A stretch of 64,000 nt of DNA from Pseudoroseicyclus aestuarii (GTDB lineage: Bacteria; Pseudomonadota; Alphaproteobacteria; Rhodobacterales; Rhodobacteraceae): NCBI RefSeq assembly GCF_003217255.1, contig NZ_QJTE01000006.1, positions 1 to 64,000 of the forward strand, in the 5' to 3' direction. The position numbers and the translations under genes were made by a program. Positions within the stretch are counted from its first letter, which is position 1. Every line of letters starts with the position of its first letter. Below the pieces are notes generated by a model. That model was not told where the DNA came from. It saw only the letters and a program-made list of their open reading frames with translations, and did no database searches. Positions 45,143-54,630 of this stretch are shown in pieces.

Positions 45143-45805
45143 CTAGGCGCCGGGCGGGTCGGTAAGCACCTCGTGCCCAAGGACCTCCAGCGCCGTGACG
45201 ATCCGGCGGTCCACCGCCTCTGCCGCCGTCTGCCCCTCGCGCCCCATGAGGGCATCCACGATGATCGGCGCGAAGGTCAGGTCGAGAAAGCGGTCCGCCA
45301 CCGCGTCGGCCCGCGCCCGGACCTGCGGATCGGGGGTCTCGGGCACGAGGGCGCGCGAGACGACCTCCAGCACCCTGCCGCGCGAGATGCGCTCGACCTG
45401 CGCGATCAGCGCCGGGAACCGTCGCGCCTCGGCCATGAAAAGCCGCATCAGCTCCAGCGGGACGGGTTGCAGCGCCTGCGACAGCACCGCCCGTCCCGCA
45501 AGGGCGAGGCGCTCTGCGGGTGGGGCATCCCGCGTCTCGGGGCCTTGCCAGCGAAAGCTGCGGCCCTCGAGGGCGTGCTGGACCACCGCCTCGAAGAGCG
45601 CCTCCTTGCCGGCGTAGCGCGCATAAAGGCTGGCCTTGCCGACGCGCGCCCGCGCCGCCACCGCCTCGCAGCTGGTGGCGGCCAGCCCCCTCTCGAGAAA
45701 CAGGTCCGTCGCGGCGGCGAGGATGCGGGCATTGACCGCGCCCGCCTCGTCGCGCCTAGGGCGCCCGACACGCGGGACGGGGGAGGTGGGCGGCGGCATG
45801 ACCAT
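45143..45805 (-). CDS. TetR-family transcriptional regulator
   Basis: A product of 220 residues with an N-terminal TetR HTH (ILAAATDLFLERGLAATSCE, then ARARVGKASLYARYAGKEALF) and a helical ligand-binding domain of the AcrR C-terminal type. The frame is open to 45859, but starts there would add residues lying over a palindromic operator. ATG 45805 is preferred and 45799 is possible. It is divergent from the NmrA-like reductase, with AACGG-TG-CCGTT in between, and is likely its repressor. Confidence 0.88.
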   Translation of the reverse strand: MVMPPPTSPVPRVGRPRRDEAGAVNARILAAATDLFLERGLAATSCEAVAARARVGKASLYARYAGKEALFEAVVQHALEGRSFRWQGPETRDAPPAERLALAGRAVLSQALQPVPLELMRLFMAEARRFPALIAQVERISRGRVLEVVSRALVPETPDPQVRARADAVADRFLDLTFAPIIVDALMGREGQTAAEAVDRRIVTALEVLGHEVLTDPPGA

Positions 45806-45843
45806 GCCGTTACCATAGCGGCACGCCGAGGCGGATAAAATAG

Positions 45844-45855
45844 AACGGTGCCGTT
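45844..45855. promoter_or_regulatory. Candidate TetR operator
   Basis: AACGGTGCCGTT has perfect 5-base arms (AACGG/CCGTT) around TG. It lies 39 bases upstream of the tetR start and 60 bases upstream of the divergent reductase start. Partial matches extend it (TAGAACGG...CCGTTTCA). Confidence 0.45.
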
Positions 45856-45915
45856 TCATTTACCTTATTGCGCTTTACATGCTGCCCCGGAGCAGTTCCG
45901 CCGGAGGCGACAGAT

Positions 45916-46809
45916 ATGAACGACAGGGTGATCGTGCTGGCCGGGGCGACCGGCGATCTGGGTGGCCGCATCGGCGCCGCGCTGGCCCGCAGGGGGGCAG
46001 AGGTCCGCGCCATCGTCAGGCCCGGCACCCCGGCCAAAGCGCGCGGGCGCCTAGAGGGGCAGGGGATAACCTTGGTCGAGAGCGGCTATGATGCGGTTAC
46101 TCTGCGGGCCGCCTGCGAGGGCGCGGGCTGCATCGTCTCGGCGCTGAACGGGCTCGAGGCTGTGATGCTGGGCCAGCAGGGCACCTTGCTCGAGGCCGCG
46201 GTGGCGGTGGGTGTGCCGCGCTTCATCCCTTCCGACTTCTCGCTCGACTACACCAGGACGCGCCCGGGCGAGAACCGCAACATGGACCTGCGCCGCCGCT
46301 TCCGCGCGAGGCTCGACGCGGCGCCGATCCGGGCGACCTCGGTGCTCAACGGCGCCTTCTCGACCGTGCTGACCGAGGATGCGCCGATCCTGTTGCCGAA
46401 GATCGGGCGGGTGATGCACTGGGGCGAGGCCGGTCAGGTGCTCGATTTTACCACCAAGGACGACGTGGCTGACTTCACCGCAGAGGCTGCGCTGGATGCC
46501 GAGGCGCCGCGCGATCTGCGCATCGCCGGCGGCAGCGCCTCCGCGCGCGAGATCGCGCGCCTCGCCACGGAGGTCTCGGACTGGCACTACCGCACCCTCA
46601 GGGCCGGCGGTATCGGCCGGCTCGGTCTCGCGATCCGGGCGGCGCGGGCCTTCGACCGGTCCGGCGACGCGGTCTTCCCCGCCTGGCAAGGCATGCAGTA
46701 CCTGCGCGACATGATGAGCGGACGCGGCCAGCTCGATCCGCTGGACAAGGCCCGCTACGGCAAGAGCGACTGGACCGGCATCCGCGCGATGATCGCCGAG
46801 GTCGTCTGA
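45916..46809 (+). CDS. NmrA/isoflavone-reductase-like NAD(P)H-dependent reductase
   Basis: A 297-residue atypical SDR. The Rossmann loop is GATGDLGGRIG (about residues 9-19), with Arg-rich AIVRPGTPAKARGRL favouring NADPH. The family region PRFIPSDFSLDYTR and the following NMDLRRRFRARL carry the position of the catalytic lysine in isoflavone-reductase relatives; here arginine is seen, so catalysis is uncertain. ATG 45916 has GGAGGCGAC upstream. Divergent tetR probably regulates it. Substrate unknown. Confidence 0.82.
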   Translation: MNDRVIVLAGATGDLGGRIGAALARRGAEVRAIVRPGTPAKARGRLEGQGITLVESGYDAVTLRAACEGAGCIVSALNGLEAVMLGQQGTLLEAAVAVGVPRFIPSDFSLDYTRTRPGENRNMDLRRRFRARLDAAPIRATSVLNGAFSTVLTEDAPILLPKIGRVMHWGEAGQVLDFTTKDDVADFTAEAALDAEAPRDLRIAGGSASAREIARLATEVSDWHYRTLRAGGIGRLGLAIRAARAFDRSGDAVFPAWQGMQYLRDMMSGRGQLDPLDKARYGKSDWTGIRAMIAEVV

Positions 46810-46999
46810 TCCGTCGGTCCCCTGACGCGTGCCCCGGTGCAGTTCTGCGGCCACGGAGCAAGCGGCTTGGCCGGACCGTGGCGTCCATGCCGAAGCAGGT
46901 AGCATCAATAGAAAACCGAACGCACCCGAAGGTGCTGTCTTGCCGCGCTTGAATGCGATTAGGTCTTGCCCATGACGCGTCATCCCGATTCAGGAGCAA

Positions 47000-47896
47000 T
47001 TGAATGAACCGCCGGCACGTCTCGTGATCGACCTTCAGCCTCTCGTCATTTTGCGCGAGATCGACCGAACCTCCAGCCTGACAGAGGCGGCGGATCGTCT
47101 GAACCTGACTCAGTCGGCGGTCAGCCATGCCGTCCGCCGCTTCGAGGAGCGGCACGGTGTGACGCTCTGGGAGCGTGAGGGGCGCAAGCTGCGGCTGACG
47201 CCGGCGGGGGAGTACCTGCTCGGATTGGCCGCGCGGGTGCTGCCGCAGCTGGAACACGGCGCCTCGGTGTTGGAGGATTACTCACGCGGACGGCGCGGGG
47301 CGATCCGGGTCGGCATGGAATGTCACCCCTGTCAGGACTGGCTGATGCGGCTCGTCGATCCGTTCCTCGTCGAATGGCCGGATGTCGATCTGGACGTCAC
47401 CTCGGCCTTTCAGTTCGGTGGGCTCGCGGCACTGCTGGGGCACGAGATCGACTTGCTTGTCACGCCCGACCCGATCGAAAGTCCGGGCGTCGGCTACCGG
47501 CCCGTGTTCGACTACGAGCTGGTCCTCGCCGTCGCCAAGGACCACCCGCTTGCCCGCGTGGGGCAGGTCGCGCCCTCTGACATGGCGCGCGAGACGCTCA
47601 TCACCTATCCTGTCCCGCGCGAAAGGCTGGATATCTACACCCGGTTCCTCGTGCCCGCGCATGCCCGGCCGCGCAGGCATCGCACGGCCGAGACCACGGA
47701 TCTTATGCTGCGGCTGGTCGCTTCGGGCCGCGCCGTCAGCGCCACGCCGGACTGGCTCCTGCGCGATGCCAAGGGGGTGACGGGCGTCCGCATCGGCTCC
47801 GGCATCCAGAAGTCCATTCATCTGGGGTACCGGACCGGGGCGCTGCCGCGCTATCTTGAAGAGTTCATGCAGCTGGCGGAAACCGTGGATATCTGA
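47000..47896 (+). CDS. LysR-family regulator, MetR-like
   Basis: A regulator of up to 298 residues. The HTH (EIDRTSSLTEAADRLNLTQS, AVSHAVRRFEERHGV) and effector domain follow the MetR pattern, including GMECHPCQDWLMRLVDPF near residue 100, typical of the MetR homocysteine-sensing domain. The start is uncertain. The frame opens at TTG 47000, 3 bases after AGGAG, but GTG 47024 aligns better with E. coli MetR (MIDLQPLVIL-like). It lies immediately upstream of the mesX-mesD methionine synthase genes and probably activates them. Confidence 0.88.
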   Translation: MNEPPARLVIDLQPLVILREIDRTSSLTEAADRLNLTQSAVSHAVRRFEERHGVTLWEREGRKLRLTPAGEYLLGLAARVLPQLEHGASVLEDYSRGRRGAIRVGMECHPCQDWLMRLVDPFLVEWPDVDLDVTSAFQFGGLAALLGHEIDLLVTPDPIESPGVGYRPVFDYELVLAVAKDHPLARVGQVAPSDMARETLITYPVPRERLDIYTRFLVPAHARPRRHRTAETTDLMLRLVASGRAVSATPDWLLRDAKGVTGVRIGSGIQKSIHLGYRTGALPRYLEEFMQLAETVDI

Positions 47897-48074
47897 CGGT
47901 CTGACCTCCGACCGGCAGCCGGCTCGGGTATGCATGACAGCGAGTCACGTTTACCCTAAAAACTTTCATTTTTATTCATGCCCCCGCTGCGGCAGAAGGA
48001 GCTATCGCCAGATCAGCCGGGTCATCGACCCTCCGCCACTGGCTTCAGGACCTCTGACAGGACGCGGGACCGCC

Positions 48075-49052
48075 ATGACCGACCCTTTCGCATTCCGGAT
48101 CAAGAGCCTCCGGTTCGATGAAACCTACACGCCCGACAGCGGCACGCGGCTGACCACGAATTTCGCGAACCTCGCGCGCGGTGAACATCGGCAGCAGAAC
48201 CTCGCGAACGCGCTGCGCATGATCGACAACCGGTTCAACGATCTCGCCAGCTGGGACAACCCGCAGGCCGACCGCTACGCGGTCGAGCTGGACATCATCT
48301 CTGTCGATCTGGATCTGGACGGAAGCGGCGATGCCTTCCCCGCGATCGAGGTGCTGCAGACCACGATCCTCGACCGCAGGACCGGCACCCGCATGCAGGG
48401 GCTCGTGGGGAACAACTTCTCGTCCTATGTGCGGGACTACGATTTCAGCGTCGTCCTGCCCGAGCACAACAAGGGGCGCGACAGCTTCAGCCTGCCCGAG
48501 GACTTCGGCGCGCTGCATGGCAAGATCTTCAAGGCCTTCGTCGCCTCGGAGGCCTTCACGGCGCGGTTCCGCAAGCCGCCCGTGATCTGCCTGAGCGTGT
48601 CGGAAACCAAGAGCTACGAGCGCACCGCAAACACCCATCCCGTGCTCGGGGTCGAATACGTTCCGAGCGGCGCGTCATTGACCGAGCAGTACTTTGGCCA
48701 GATGGGTCTGCAGGTGCGCTACTTCATGCCGCCGAAAAGCGTCGCGCCGCTGGCCTTCTACCACTCCGGCGATCTGCTGAACGATTACACAAACCTCGAG
48801 CTGATCGGCACGATCAGCACGATGGAGGCCTTCCAGAAGATCTACCGCCCCGAGATCTACAACGCCAATTCCGTGGCGGGACAGGTCTACCGGCCCAGCC
48901 TGAAGCACCGGGATTTCTCGCCGACCCTCGTGGTCTACGACCGCGAGGAACGCGCCCGGCTTGCGACCGAGCAGGGCAGGTTCGCCGAGGAAGCCTTCAT
49001 CAAGCCGTACCGCGCCCGGTTGACCGAATGGTCCGCCGAGGTCGCCGCCTGA
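48075..49052 (+). CDS. mesX: MesX (DUF1852), partner of folate-independent methionine synthase MesD
   Basis: A 325-residue soluble protein of the DUF1852 family. Family-typical segments include FRIKSLRFDETYTPDSGTRL near the N-terminus, NRFNDLASWDNP, NFSSYVRDYDFSVVLPEHN, and SETKSYERTANTHPVLG. DUF1852 proteins are always found with MesD-type core methionine synthases and are required for their activity. Oxygen dependence of that system has been reported. The gene is 25 bases upstream of mesD. Its biochemical role (for example generating the methyl donor) is unresolved. Confidence 0.9.
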   Translation: MTDPFAFRIKSLRFDETYTPDSGTRLTTNFANLARGEHRQQNLANALRMIDNRFNDLASWDNPQADRYAVELDIISVDLDLDGSGDAFPAIEVLQTTILDRRTGTRMQGLVGNNFSSYVRDYDFSVVLPEHNKGRDSFSLPEDFGALHGKIFKAFVASEAFTARFRKPPVICLSVSETKSYERTANTHPVLGVEYVPSGASLTEQYFGQMGLQVRYFMPPKSVAPLAFYHSGDLLNDYTNLELIGTISTMEAFQKIYRPEIYNANSVAGQVYRPSLKHRDFSPTLVVYDREERARLATEQGRFAEEAFIKPYRARLTEWSAEVAA

Positions 49053-49077
49053 TCCGGGAACCGGGAAAGACATCACC

Positions 49078-50118
49078 ATGACCAAACTGCTCCCCACCTC
49101 CACCGCTGGCAGCCTGCCCAAACCCGCCTGGTTGGCCGAGCCCGAAAAGCTCTGGTCCCCCTGGAAGATGGAAGGCGAGGCTCTGGCGCAGGCCAAGCAG
49201 GATGCGCTGCGCGTGACGCTTGGCGAACAGCGCGGCGCCGGCATCGACATCGTCAGCGACGGCGAGCAGACGCGCCAGCACTTCGTCACCACCTTCATCG
49301 AAGGGCTCGACGGCGTGGATTTCGAGAAGCGCGAGACCGTGCGCATACGGGATCGCTACGACGCCAGCGTGCCGACCGTGGTCAGCGCAGTGTCCCGCCC
49401 GCGATCCGTCTTCGTCGAGGATGCCAAGTTCCTGCGCGCGCAGACGGACGCGCCGATCAAATGGGCGCTGCCCGGCCCGATGACCATGATCGACACGCTG
49501 TATGACGCGCACTACCGGAGCCGGGAAAAACTGGCCTGGGAATTCGCCGGGCTTCTGAACGAGGAAGCAAAGGAGCTGGAGGCTGCCGGGGTCGATATCG
49601 TCCAGTTCGACGAACCGGCCTTCAACGTCTTCTTCGACGAGGTCAACGACTGGGGCATGGCAACGCTGGAACGGGCGATGGAAGGCCTCAGATGCCAGAA
49701 GGCCGTTCATGTCTGCTATGGCTACGGCATCAAGGCGAACACCGACTGGAAGGCGACGCTCGGCTCGGAGTGGCGGCAATACGAGATGATCTTTCCGGTG
49801 ATCCAGAAGTCCAGCGTCGATCTGGTCTCGCTCGAGTGCCACAACTCGCATGTGCCGATAGAGCTCATCGAGATGCTGCGCGGCAAGAAGATCATGGTCG
49901 GCGCGATCGACGTGGCCAGCACCACGGTCGAGACACCGGAAGAGGTCGCGGGAACCCTGCGCAAGGCGCTGCAATTCGTGGATGCGGACAAGCTTTATCC
50001 CTGCACCAACTGCGGGATGACGCCGCTGTCGCGTCAGGTCGCGCGCGGCAAGCTCCAAGCGCTGAGCGCCGGGGCCGAGATCATCCGGCGCGAATTGGGG
50101 GCTTCTGCTGCGGCATGA
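49078..50118 (+). CDS. mesD: MesD, core-type (MetE C-terminal-like) methionine synthase
   Basis: A 346-residue single-domain protein equivalent to the catalytic half of MetE, which is normally about 755 residues. Zinc and homocysteine-site residues can be placed: His211-x-Cys213 (HVCYG), Glu253 (LECHNSH) and Cys312 (CTNCGM). SDGEQTR and QFDEPAF are also MetE-type. It lacks the N-terminal folate-binding domain, so its methyl donor is not the polyglutamyl methylfolate used by MetE. It is coupled to mesX upstream, and its stop overlaps the flavin reductase start by 4 bases. Confidence 0.9.
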   Translation: MTKLLPTSTAGSLPKPAWLAEPEKLWSPWKMEGEALAQAKQDALRVTLGEQRGAGIDIVSDGEQTRQHFVTTFIEGLDGVDFEKRETVRIRDRYDASVPTVVSAVSRPRSVFVEDAKFLRAQTDAPIKWALPGPMTMIDTLYDAHYRSREKLAWEFAGLLNEEAKELEAAGVDIVQFDEPAFNVFFDEVNDWGMATLERAMEGLRCQKAVHVCYGYGIKANTDWKATLGSEWRQYEMIFPVIQKSSVDLVSLECHNSHVPIELIEMLRGKKIMVGAIDVASTTVETPEEVAGTLRKALQFVDADKLYPCTNCGMTPLSRQVARGKLQALSAGAEIIRRELGASAAA

Positions 50119-50609
50119 CCATCGCGGTCCGTGATATCGACCCAAGGGCGCTGCGCGAGTGCTGCGGCCGTTTCGCCACCGGCGTGACGGTCGTCACCAC
50201 CCGCACGGCGGCAGGCGATCACGGCATGACGATCAGCGCCTTCATGTCGGTCTCGCTCACCCCGCCGCTCGTCTGCATTTCGGTGGGGCGCGGGGCGCGA
50301 CTGTTGCCGAAGCTGCGCGGCTCGGGGCGCTTCGCGATCAATATCCTGTCCGAGGACATGCGCGCACATGCCCTGCATTTCGCCGGGCGGCCCGAGGCGG
50401 CGCTGAACGATCCCTTCGAGGACCGGCATGGCCTGCCGATCTTGCGCGATGCGGCGGCGGTGCTGGTGGCGGATGTGGCGCGAACGGTCGAGGCTGGGGA
50501 TCACGTGCTCGTCCTCGGCGCCGTCCGGCACCTCGAGCACAGGCCGGGAGCCCGGCCGCTTCTGCATCACGCCGGCCAGTTTGGCGGCATCGCCGCTCAG
50601 GCGCGCTAA
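50115..50609 (+). CDS. Flavin reductase domain protein (HpaC/DIM6-NTAB family), mesXD-linked
   Basis: A 164-residue split-barrel flavin reductase. The family core FATGVTVVTTRTAAGDHGMTISAFMSVSLTPPLVCISV binds FMN, and FAINILSEDMRAHALHFAG follows. Its ATG overlaps the mesD stop (ATGA). The tight coupling suggests that it supplies reduced flavin to MesX or to another oxygen-dependent step of the methionine synthase system. That is inference from gene order. Confidence 0.88.
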   Translation: MTIAVRDIDPRALRECCGRFATGVTVVTTRTAAGDHGMTISAFMSVSLTPPLVCISVGRGARLLPKLRGSGRFAINILSEDMRAHALHFAGRPEAALNDPFEDRHGLPILRDAAAVLVADVARTVEAGDHVLVLGAVRHLEHRPGARPLLHHAGQFGGIAAQAR

Positions 50610-50903
50610 GCCGCATCGGGTCGCCATCGCGGCCCGGTCAAGATCGACCCCATCGGCTGACCGTCGGACCGCCGAGAGTGAGGGACGTAAATCCGCACGA
50701 CCTCGTGACGCTTGCCCTCCAGCCGGATGACAACAGCGGCCCTCTATGCGATAGACCCACCCGCACGTTCGCGCTCGATGACAAAACCCGTCGACTACAC
50801 GCCCCTGCCGCCATTTTACGCCGTAGTGCAAAGCCGGGATCAGGCGGGTAGTCGAGGCGGGACACGGTATGATGGCGGGCGAAGATTACGCAGGGTACAG
50901 CCA

Positions 50904-51911
50904 GTGAACCAAGGCCACATCAACACAGAAACGGCTAGCCGCCTGTCCGTGGCCCCGATGATGGACTGGACTGATCGGCATTGCCGCGCGCTGCATCGGA
51001 GCCTGTCGTCACGGGCGCTTCTCTATACCGAGATGGTGACGGCGCCGGCGGTGATCCATGGCGACCGGGACCGGCTTCTGGGCTTCGACGCGGCCGAGCA
51101 CCCGGTGGCGCTGCAGCTGGGCGGCTCGGACAAGGCGGAACTTGCGCAGGCGGCGCGGATCGGGGCGGACTGGGGCTACGATCAGATCGACCTCAACTGC
51201 GGCTGCCCCTCGGACCGGGTGCAATCGGGCAGCTTCGGCGCGGTGCTGATGAAATCGCCGGACCTCGTGGCCGATTGCGCCGCGGCGATGATCGCCGCGA
51301 GCCCGGTGCCGGTGACCGTGAAATGCCGCATCGGCGTCGATGAGCAGGAGCCGCGCGAGGCGCTGCCCCGCTTTCTCGAGGCGGTGCGGGAGGCCGGCGT
51401 GCGGCGGGTCACGATCCACGCCCGCAAGGCCTGGCTGCAGGGGCTGAGCCCGAAGGAGAACCGCGACATCCCGCCGCTGGACCACGATCTCGTCCTCGAG
51501 ATGAAGCGCGCCTATCCGGACCTCCACGTCTCGATCAACGGCGGCATCGCCAGCCTCGAGCAGGCGCAGGCGCTGCTGGGGCAGGGGATCGACGGGGTGA
51601 TGATCGGACGCGCCGCCTACCACGATCCCGGCGCGGTGCTCGGCGATGCCGACCGCGCGATCTGGGGCGAGGGGGCCGAGACCACGCCCGAGGAGGCGGT
51701 GCAGGCCATGCTGCCGCATATCGAGGCGCATCTGGCGCAGGGCGGCCGGCTGCACCACGTCACGCGGCACATGCTGGGCCTCTTCACCGGGCGGCCCGGC
51801 GCGCGCGCCTGGCGGCGCATGCTCTCCGAAGGGGCGAGCGATCCGGATGCCGGCCCGGACCTCGTTCTGCGGGCGCTGGGCATGGTCGAGGGGGCACGCA
51901 GCGCCGCCTGA
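50904..51911 (+). CDS. dusA: tRNA-dihydrouridine(20/20a) synthase DusA
   Basis: A 335-residue FMN-dependent TIM-barrel enzyme that reduces uridine in the tRNA D-loop. SVAPMMDWTDRHCRALHR, LQLGGSD, and LNCGCPSDRVQSGSFGAVLM with the catalytic Cys are diagnostic for the DusA subgroup, as is RKAWLQGLSPKENRDIPPL. No ATG fits; GTG 50904, preceded by CAGGGT, gives the normal family length. Longer in-frame starts would add unrelated residues. Confidence 0.94.
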   Translation: MNQGHINTETASRLSVAPMMDWTDRHCRALHRSLSSRALLYTEMVTAPAVIHGDRDRLLGFDAAEHPVALQLGGSDKAELAQAARIGADWGYDQIDLNCGCPSDRVQSGSFGAVLMKSPDLVADCAAAMIAASPVPVTVKCRIGVDEQEPREALPRFLEAVREAGVRRVTIHARKAWLQGLSPKENRDIPPLDHDLVLEMKRAYPDLHVSINGGIASLEQAQALLGQGIDGVMIGRAAYHDPGAVLGDADRAIWGEGAETTPEEAVQAMLPHIEAHLAQGGRLHHVTRHMLGLFTGRPGARAWRRMLSEGASDPDAGPDLVLRALGMVEGARSAA

Positions 51912-51977
51912 GGCGCGCGGCCCCTTGCAGAGAAGCGGCGGCGCGGGCAGGGAAGGCGGGCTTTCAGGAGGTTGCCG

Positions 51978-52799
51978 ATGCCCGATCCCATGCTTTTACT
52001 TCAGATGGCGGCGATCCTCGTCGCTCTGGGCGCCTTTGCGGGCGTGCTGGCCGGCCTTCTGGGCGTCGGCGGCGGCATCGTCCTCGTGCCCGGCTTCTAC
52101 TATGCCTTCACCGCGCTCGGCTATGCCTCGCCCGAGTTGATGCGGATCTGCCTCGCGACCTCGCTGGCGACGATCATCGTGACCTCGGCGCGCTCCGTCG
52201 CGAGCCATAACCGCAAGGGCGCGGTGGAATGGGGCGTGCTCAAGGGATGGGCGCCGGGACTGATCATCGGCGCGCTGCTGGGGGCCGTGGCGGTTTCGCT
52301 TCTGAACACCCGCAGCCTGCAGGCGATCTTCGGCGTGCTGGCGCTGATCGTCGCGCTCTACATGATCTTCGGCCGCAACCACTGGCGCCTCGGCAGCACG
52401 TTGCCCAAGGGCCCCGCCTGCTGGAGCCTCTCGGGCGGCGCGGGCTTCCTGTCGGTGCTGATGGGCATCGGCGGCGGCAGTTTCGGCGTGCCGGCCCTGT
52501 CGCTTTTCGGGCTGCCGATCCACCGCGCGGTGGCGACGGCGGCGGGCTTCGGCATCCTGATCGCCGTGCCCTCGGTCATCGCCTTCCTGCTGGGTCCGAC
52601 GCCGGACCTCGCGCCGCCCTTCACGCTGGGGGCGGTGAACGGGCCGGCCTTCTTGCTGACGATCTGCACGACGATGGTGACGGCGCCGCTGGGTGCGGCG
52701 CTGGCGCATCGCACCGATGCCGCCCGGCTTAAGCGGGGCTTCGGCGTCTTCCTGATCCTTGTGGCGCTGAACATGCTGCGCAAGGCGCTGCTGGTCTGA
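51978..52799 (+). CDS. TauE/SafE-family membrane exporter (sulfite/organosulfonate exporter-like)
   Basis: A 273-residue protein with about eight membrane segments in two related halves. Each half begins with the family glycine motif: GLLGVGGGIVLVPGFYYAF in the first and LMGIGGGSFGVPALSLFGLP in the second. Proteins of this family export sulfite, sulfoacetate or related anions. AGGAGG lies 7 bases before ATG 51978. It is convergent with the acetyltransferase gene across a shared hairpin. Confidence 0.9.
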   Translation: MPDPMLLLQMAAILVALGAFAGVLAGLLGVGGGIVLVPGFYYAFTALGYASPELMRICLATSLATIIVTSARSVASHNRKGAVEWGVLKGWAPGLIIGALLGAVAVSLLNTRSLQAIFGVLALIVALYMIFGRNHWRLGSTLPKGPACWSLSGGAGFLSVLMGIGGGSFGVPALSLFGLPIHRAVATAAGFGILIAVPSVIAFLLGPTPDLAPPFTLGAVNGPAFLLTICTTMVTAPLGAALAHRTDAARLKRGFGVFLILVALNMLRKALLV

Positions 52800-52814
52800 C
52801 GCGGCGCCTGCGCG

Positions 52815-52836
52815 CCGGCCGGGTTACTCCGGCCGG
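52815..52836. terminator. Bidirectional terminator between tauE-like and GNAT genes
   Basis: CCGGCCGG (52815-52822) and CCGGCCGG (52829-52836) form a perfect stem with a 6-base loop that contains the acetyltransferase stop codon (52824-52826). Confidence 0.55.
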
Positions 52837-53339
52837 TGCAGCGTCATGAAGACGCTGTCGGACCACTGCCCGTCGATGCGGTAGGTGTCGCGGGAAAAGC
52901 CGGTGACGGCAAAGCCCAGCCGCGTGAGCAGCCCGACCGAGACGGCGTTGTGGGGATCGGCTTCGGCGGTCAGCCGCGGCCAGCTCGTCGTGGCGAAAAG
53001 GTGCGGGACCACCGCCTCCATCGCCTCGCGCCCCAGGCCCTGACCCCATTCGTCGGGATGCAGGATGAAGCCGACCTCTGGCGGGCGGTGAGCGCCGGCC
53101 TTGCCGATGACCGCGCCGTCCTTCTCGATGACGAAATCATGGCCCTGCGGCCGGTCCATCATCCGCTCCAGCCACTCCTGCGTCTCGTCGAGATCGCGGT
53201 GCGGCGGCGTCGACCAGTGCCGCATGGCACGCGCATCCGACAGGATCGCGTGCAGCGGCTGAAGGTCCTCCGCCCGGGCCGGGCGGAGGGTCAGGCGCAG
53301 CGTCTCGAGGACGGGCTCAGCGCTGGTCGAGGGGGACAT
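52824..53339 (-). CDS. GNAT-family N-acetyltransferase (RimJ/RimL type)
   Basis: A 171-residue acetyltransferase of the Acetyltransf_3 (RimJ/L) type. [19 protein letters not shown] opens the domain, and [26 protein letters not shown] contains the acetyl-CoA loop (Q/R-x-x-G-x-G/A). [21 protein letters not shown] closes it. ATG 53339 has GGAG upstream and overlaps the 3' end of gltA by 23 bases, so it is cotranscribed with citrate synthase. Substrate unknown. Confidence 0.88.
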   Translation of the reverse strand: MSPSTSAEPVLETLRLTLRPARAEDLQPLHAILSDARAMRHWSTPPHRDLDETQEWLERMMDRPQGHDFVIEKDGAVIGKAGAHRPPEVGFILHPDEWGQGLGREAMEAVVPHLFATTSWPRLTAEADPHNAVSVGLLTRLGFAVTGFSRDTYRIDGQWSDSVFMTLHRPE

Positions 53340-54630
53340 AGTTGCGCTCCGTCTCGCCAAGGTAGAGCTGCCGCGGACGGCCGATCTTCAGCTGCGGATC
53401 GGCGAGCTGCTCTTTCCACTGCGACACCCAGCCGACGGTGCGGGCAACCGCGAAGATCGGCGTGAACATCGAGGTCGGGAAGCCCATCGCATCGAGGATG
53501 ATGCCCGAGTAGAAATCGACGTTCGGGTACAGCTTGCGCTCGGCGAAGTACTCGTCCTCGACCGCGATCTTCTCCAGCTCCTTGGCGACCTGAAGCGTGG
53601 GGTTGTTCTCGACCCCCAGCAGATCCAGCACCTCGTCGGCGCTTTCCTTCATCACCTTCGCCCGCGGGTCGAAGTTCTTGTAGACCCGGTGGCCGAAGCC
53701 CATCAGGCGGAAGGGATCGTTCTTGTCCTTGGCGCGGGCGATGAACTCGGGGATGCGGTCGGGCGTGCCGATCTGGCGCAGCATCTCGAGCGCGGCCTGG
53801 TTCGCGCCGCCATGGGCGGGGCCCCAGAGGCAGGCGATGCCGGCGGCGATACAGGCAAAGGGGTTCGCGCCGGACGAAGAGGCCAGCCGCACCGTCGAGG
53901 TCGAGGCGTTCTGCTCGTGATCGGCATGGAGGGTGAAGATCCGGTCCATGGCCTTCGCGAGGGTCGGGTTCACCTTGTAGGGCTCGGCCGGCACCGAGAA
54001 GCACATGTGCAGGAAGTTCGACGCGAAATCGAGGTCGTTGCGCGGATAGACGAAGGGCTGGCCTACCGAATACTTGTAGGCCATCGCAGCGATCGTCGGC
54101 ATCTTGGCGATCAGCCGGATCGAGGCGACCTCGCGCTGGTTCTGATCGTGGATGTCGGTGCTGTCGTGGTAGAAGGCGCTCATCGCCCCGACCACGCCGG
54201 TCATCAGCGCCATCGGATGCGCATCGCGGCGGAAGCCGCGGAAGAAGTTGTGCATCTGCTCGTGGATCATCGTGTGATTGGTCACGACGTGCTGGAACTC
54301 TTCCATCTCCTGCTTCGACGGCAGTTCGCCGTAGAGCAGCAGGTAGCAGACCTCGAGGAAGCAGGACTGACCGGCGAGCTGGTCGATCGGATAGCCCCGG
54401 TGCAGCAGCTGCCCCTTGTCACCGTCGATGTAGGTGATCGTGGAATCGCAGGAGGCGGTCGAGGTGAAGCCCGGATCGTAGGTGAAGACGCCCGCCTGCG
54501 CATAGAGCTTGCGGATGTCGATCACGTCGGGCCCGGCGGTGGGCGACAGCATCGGCAGATCGTAGCTGTCGCTGCCGATGGTCAGCTTCGCGGTGGTGTC
54601 GGCGCTGCCGGCTGTAGTGTCTTCGGGCAT
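53317..54630 (-). CDS. gltA: Citrate synthase (type II)
   Basis: A 437-residue hexameric-type citrate synthase that condenses oxaloacetate and acetyl-CoA. [48 protein letters not shown] (catalytic His) and [14 protein letters not shown] (catalytic His) are present, with the catalytic Asp in [14 protein letters not shown]. It follows gltX on the same strand, a gene order conserved in Rhodobacteraceae. Confidence 0.97.
   Translation of the reverse strand: MPEDTTAGSADTTAKLTIGSDSYDLPMLSPTAGPDVIDIRKLYAQAGVFTYDPGFTSTASCDSTITYIDGDKGQLLHRGYPIDQLAGQSCFLEVCYLLLYGELPSKQEMEEFQHVVTNHTMIHEQMHNFFRGFRRDAHPMALMTGVVGAMSAFYHDSTDIHDQNQREVASIRLIAKMPTIAAMAYKYSVGQPFVYPRNDLDFASNFLHMCFSVPAEPYKVNPTLAKAMDRIFTLHADHEQNASTSTVRLASSSGANPFACIAAGIACLWGPAHGGANQAALEMLRQIGTPDRIPEFIARAKDKNDPFRLMGFGHRVYKNFDPRAKVMKESADEVLDLLGVENNPTLQVAKELEKIAVEDEYFAERKLYPNVDFYSGIILDAMGFPTSMFTPIFAVARTVGWVSQWKEQLADPQLKIGRPRQLYLGETERNYVPLDQR

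Noticed and set aside
47941-47985. MetR box upstream of mesX
   Set aside because: Two TTCA half-sites occur in the AT-rich stretch, but no TGAA-N5-TTCA palindrome is present, so I did not call a site.
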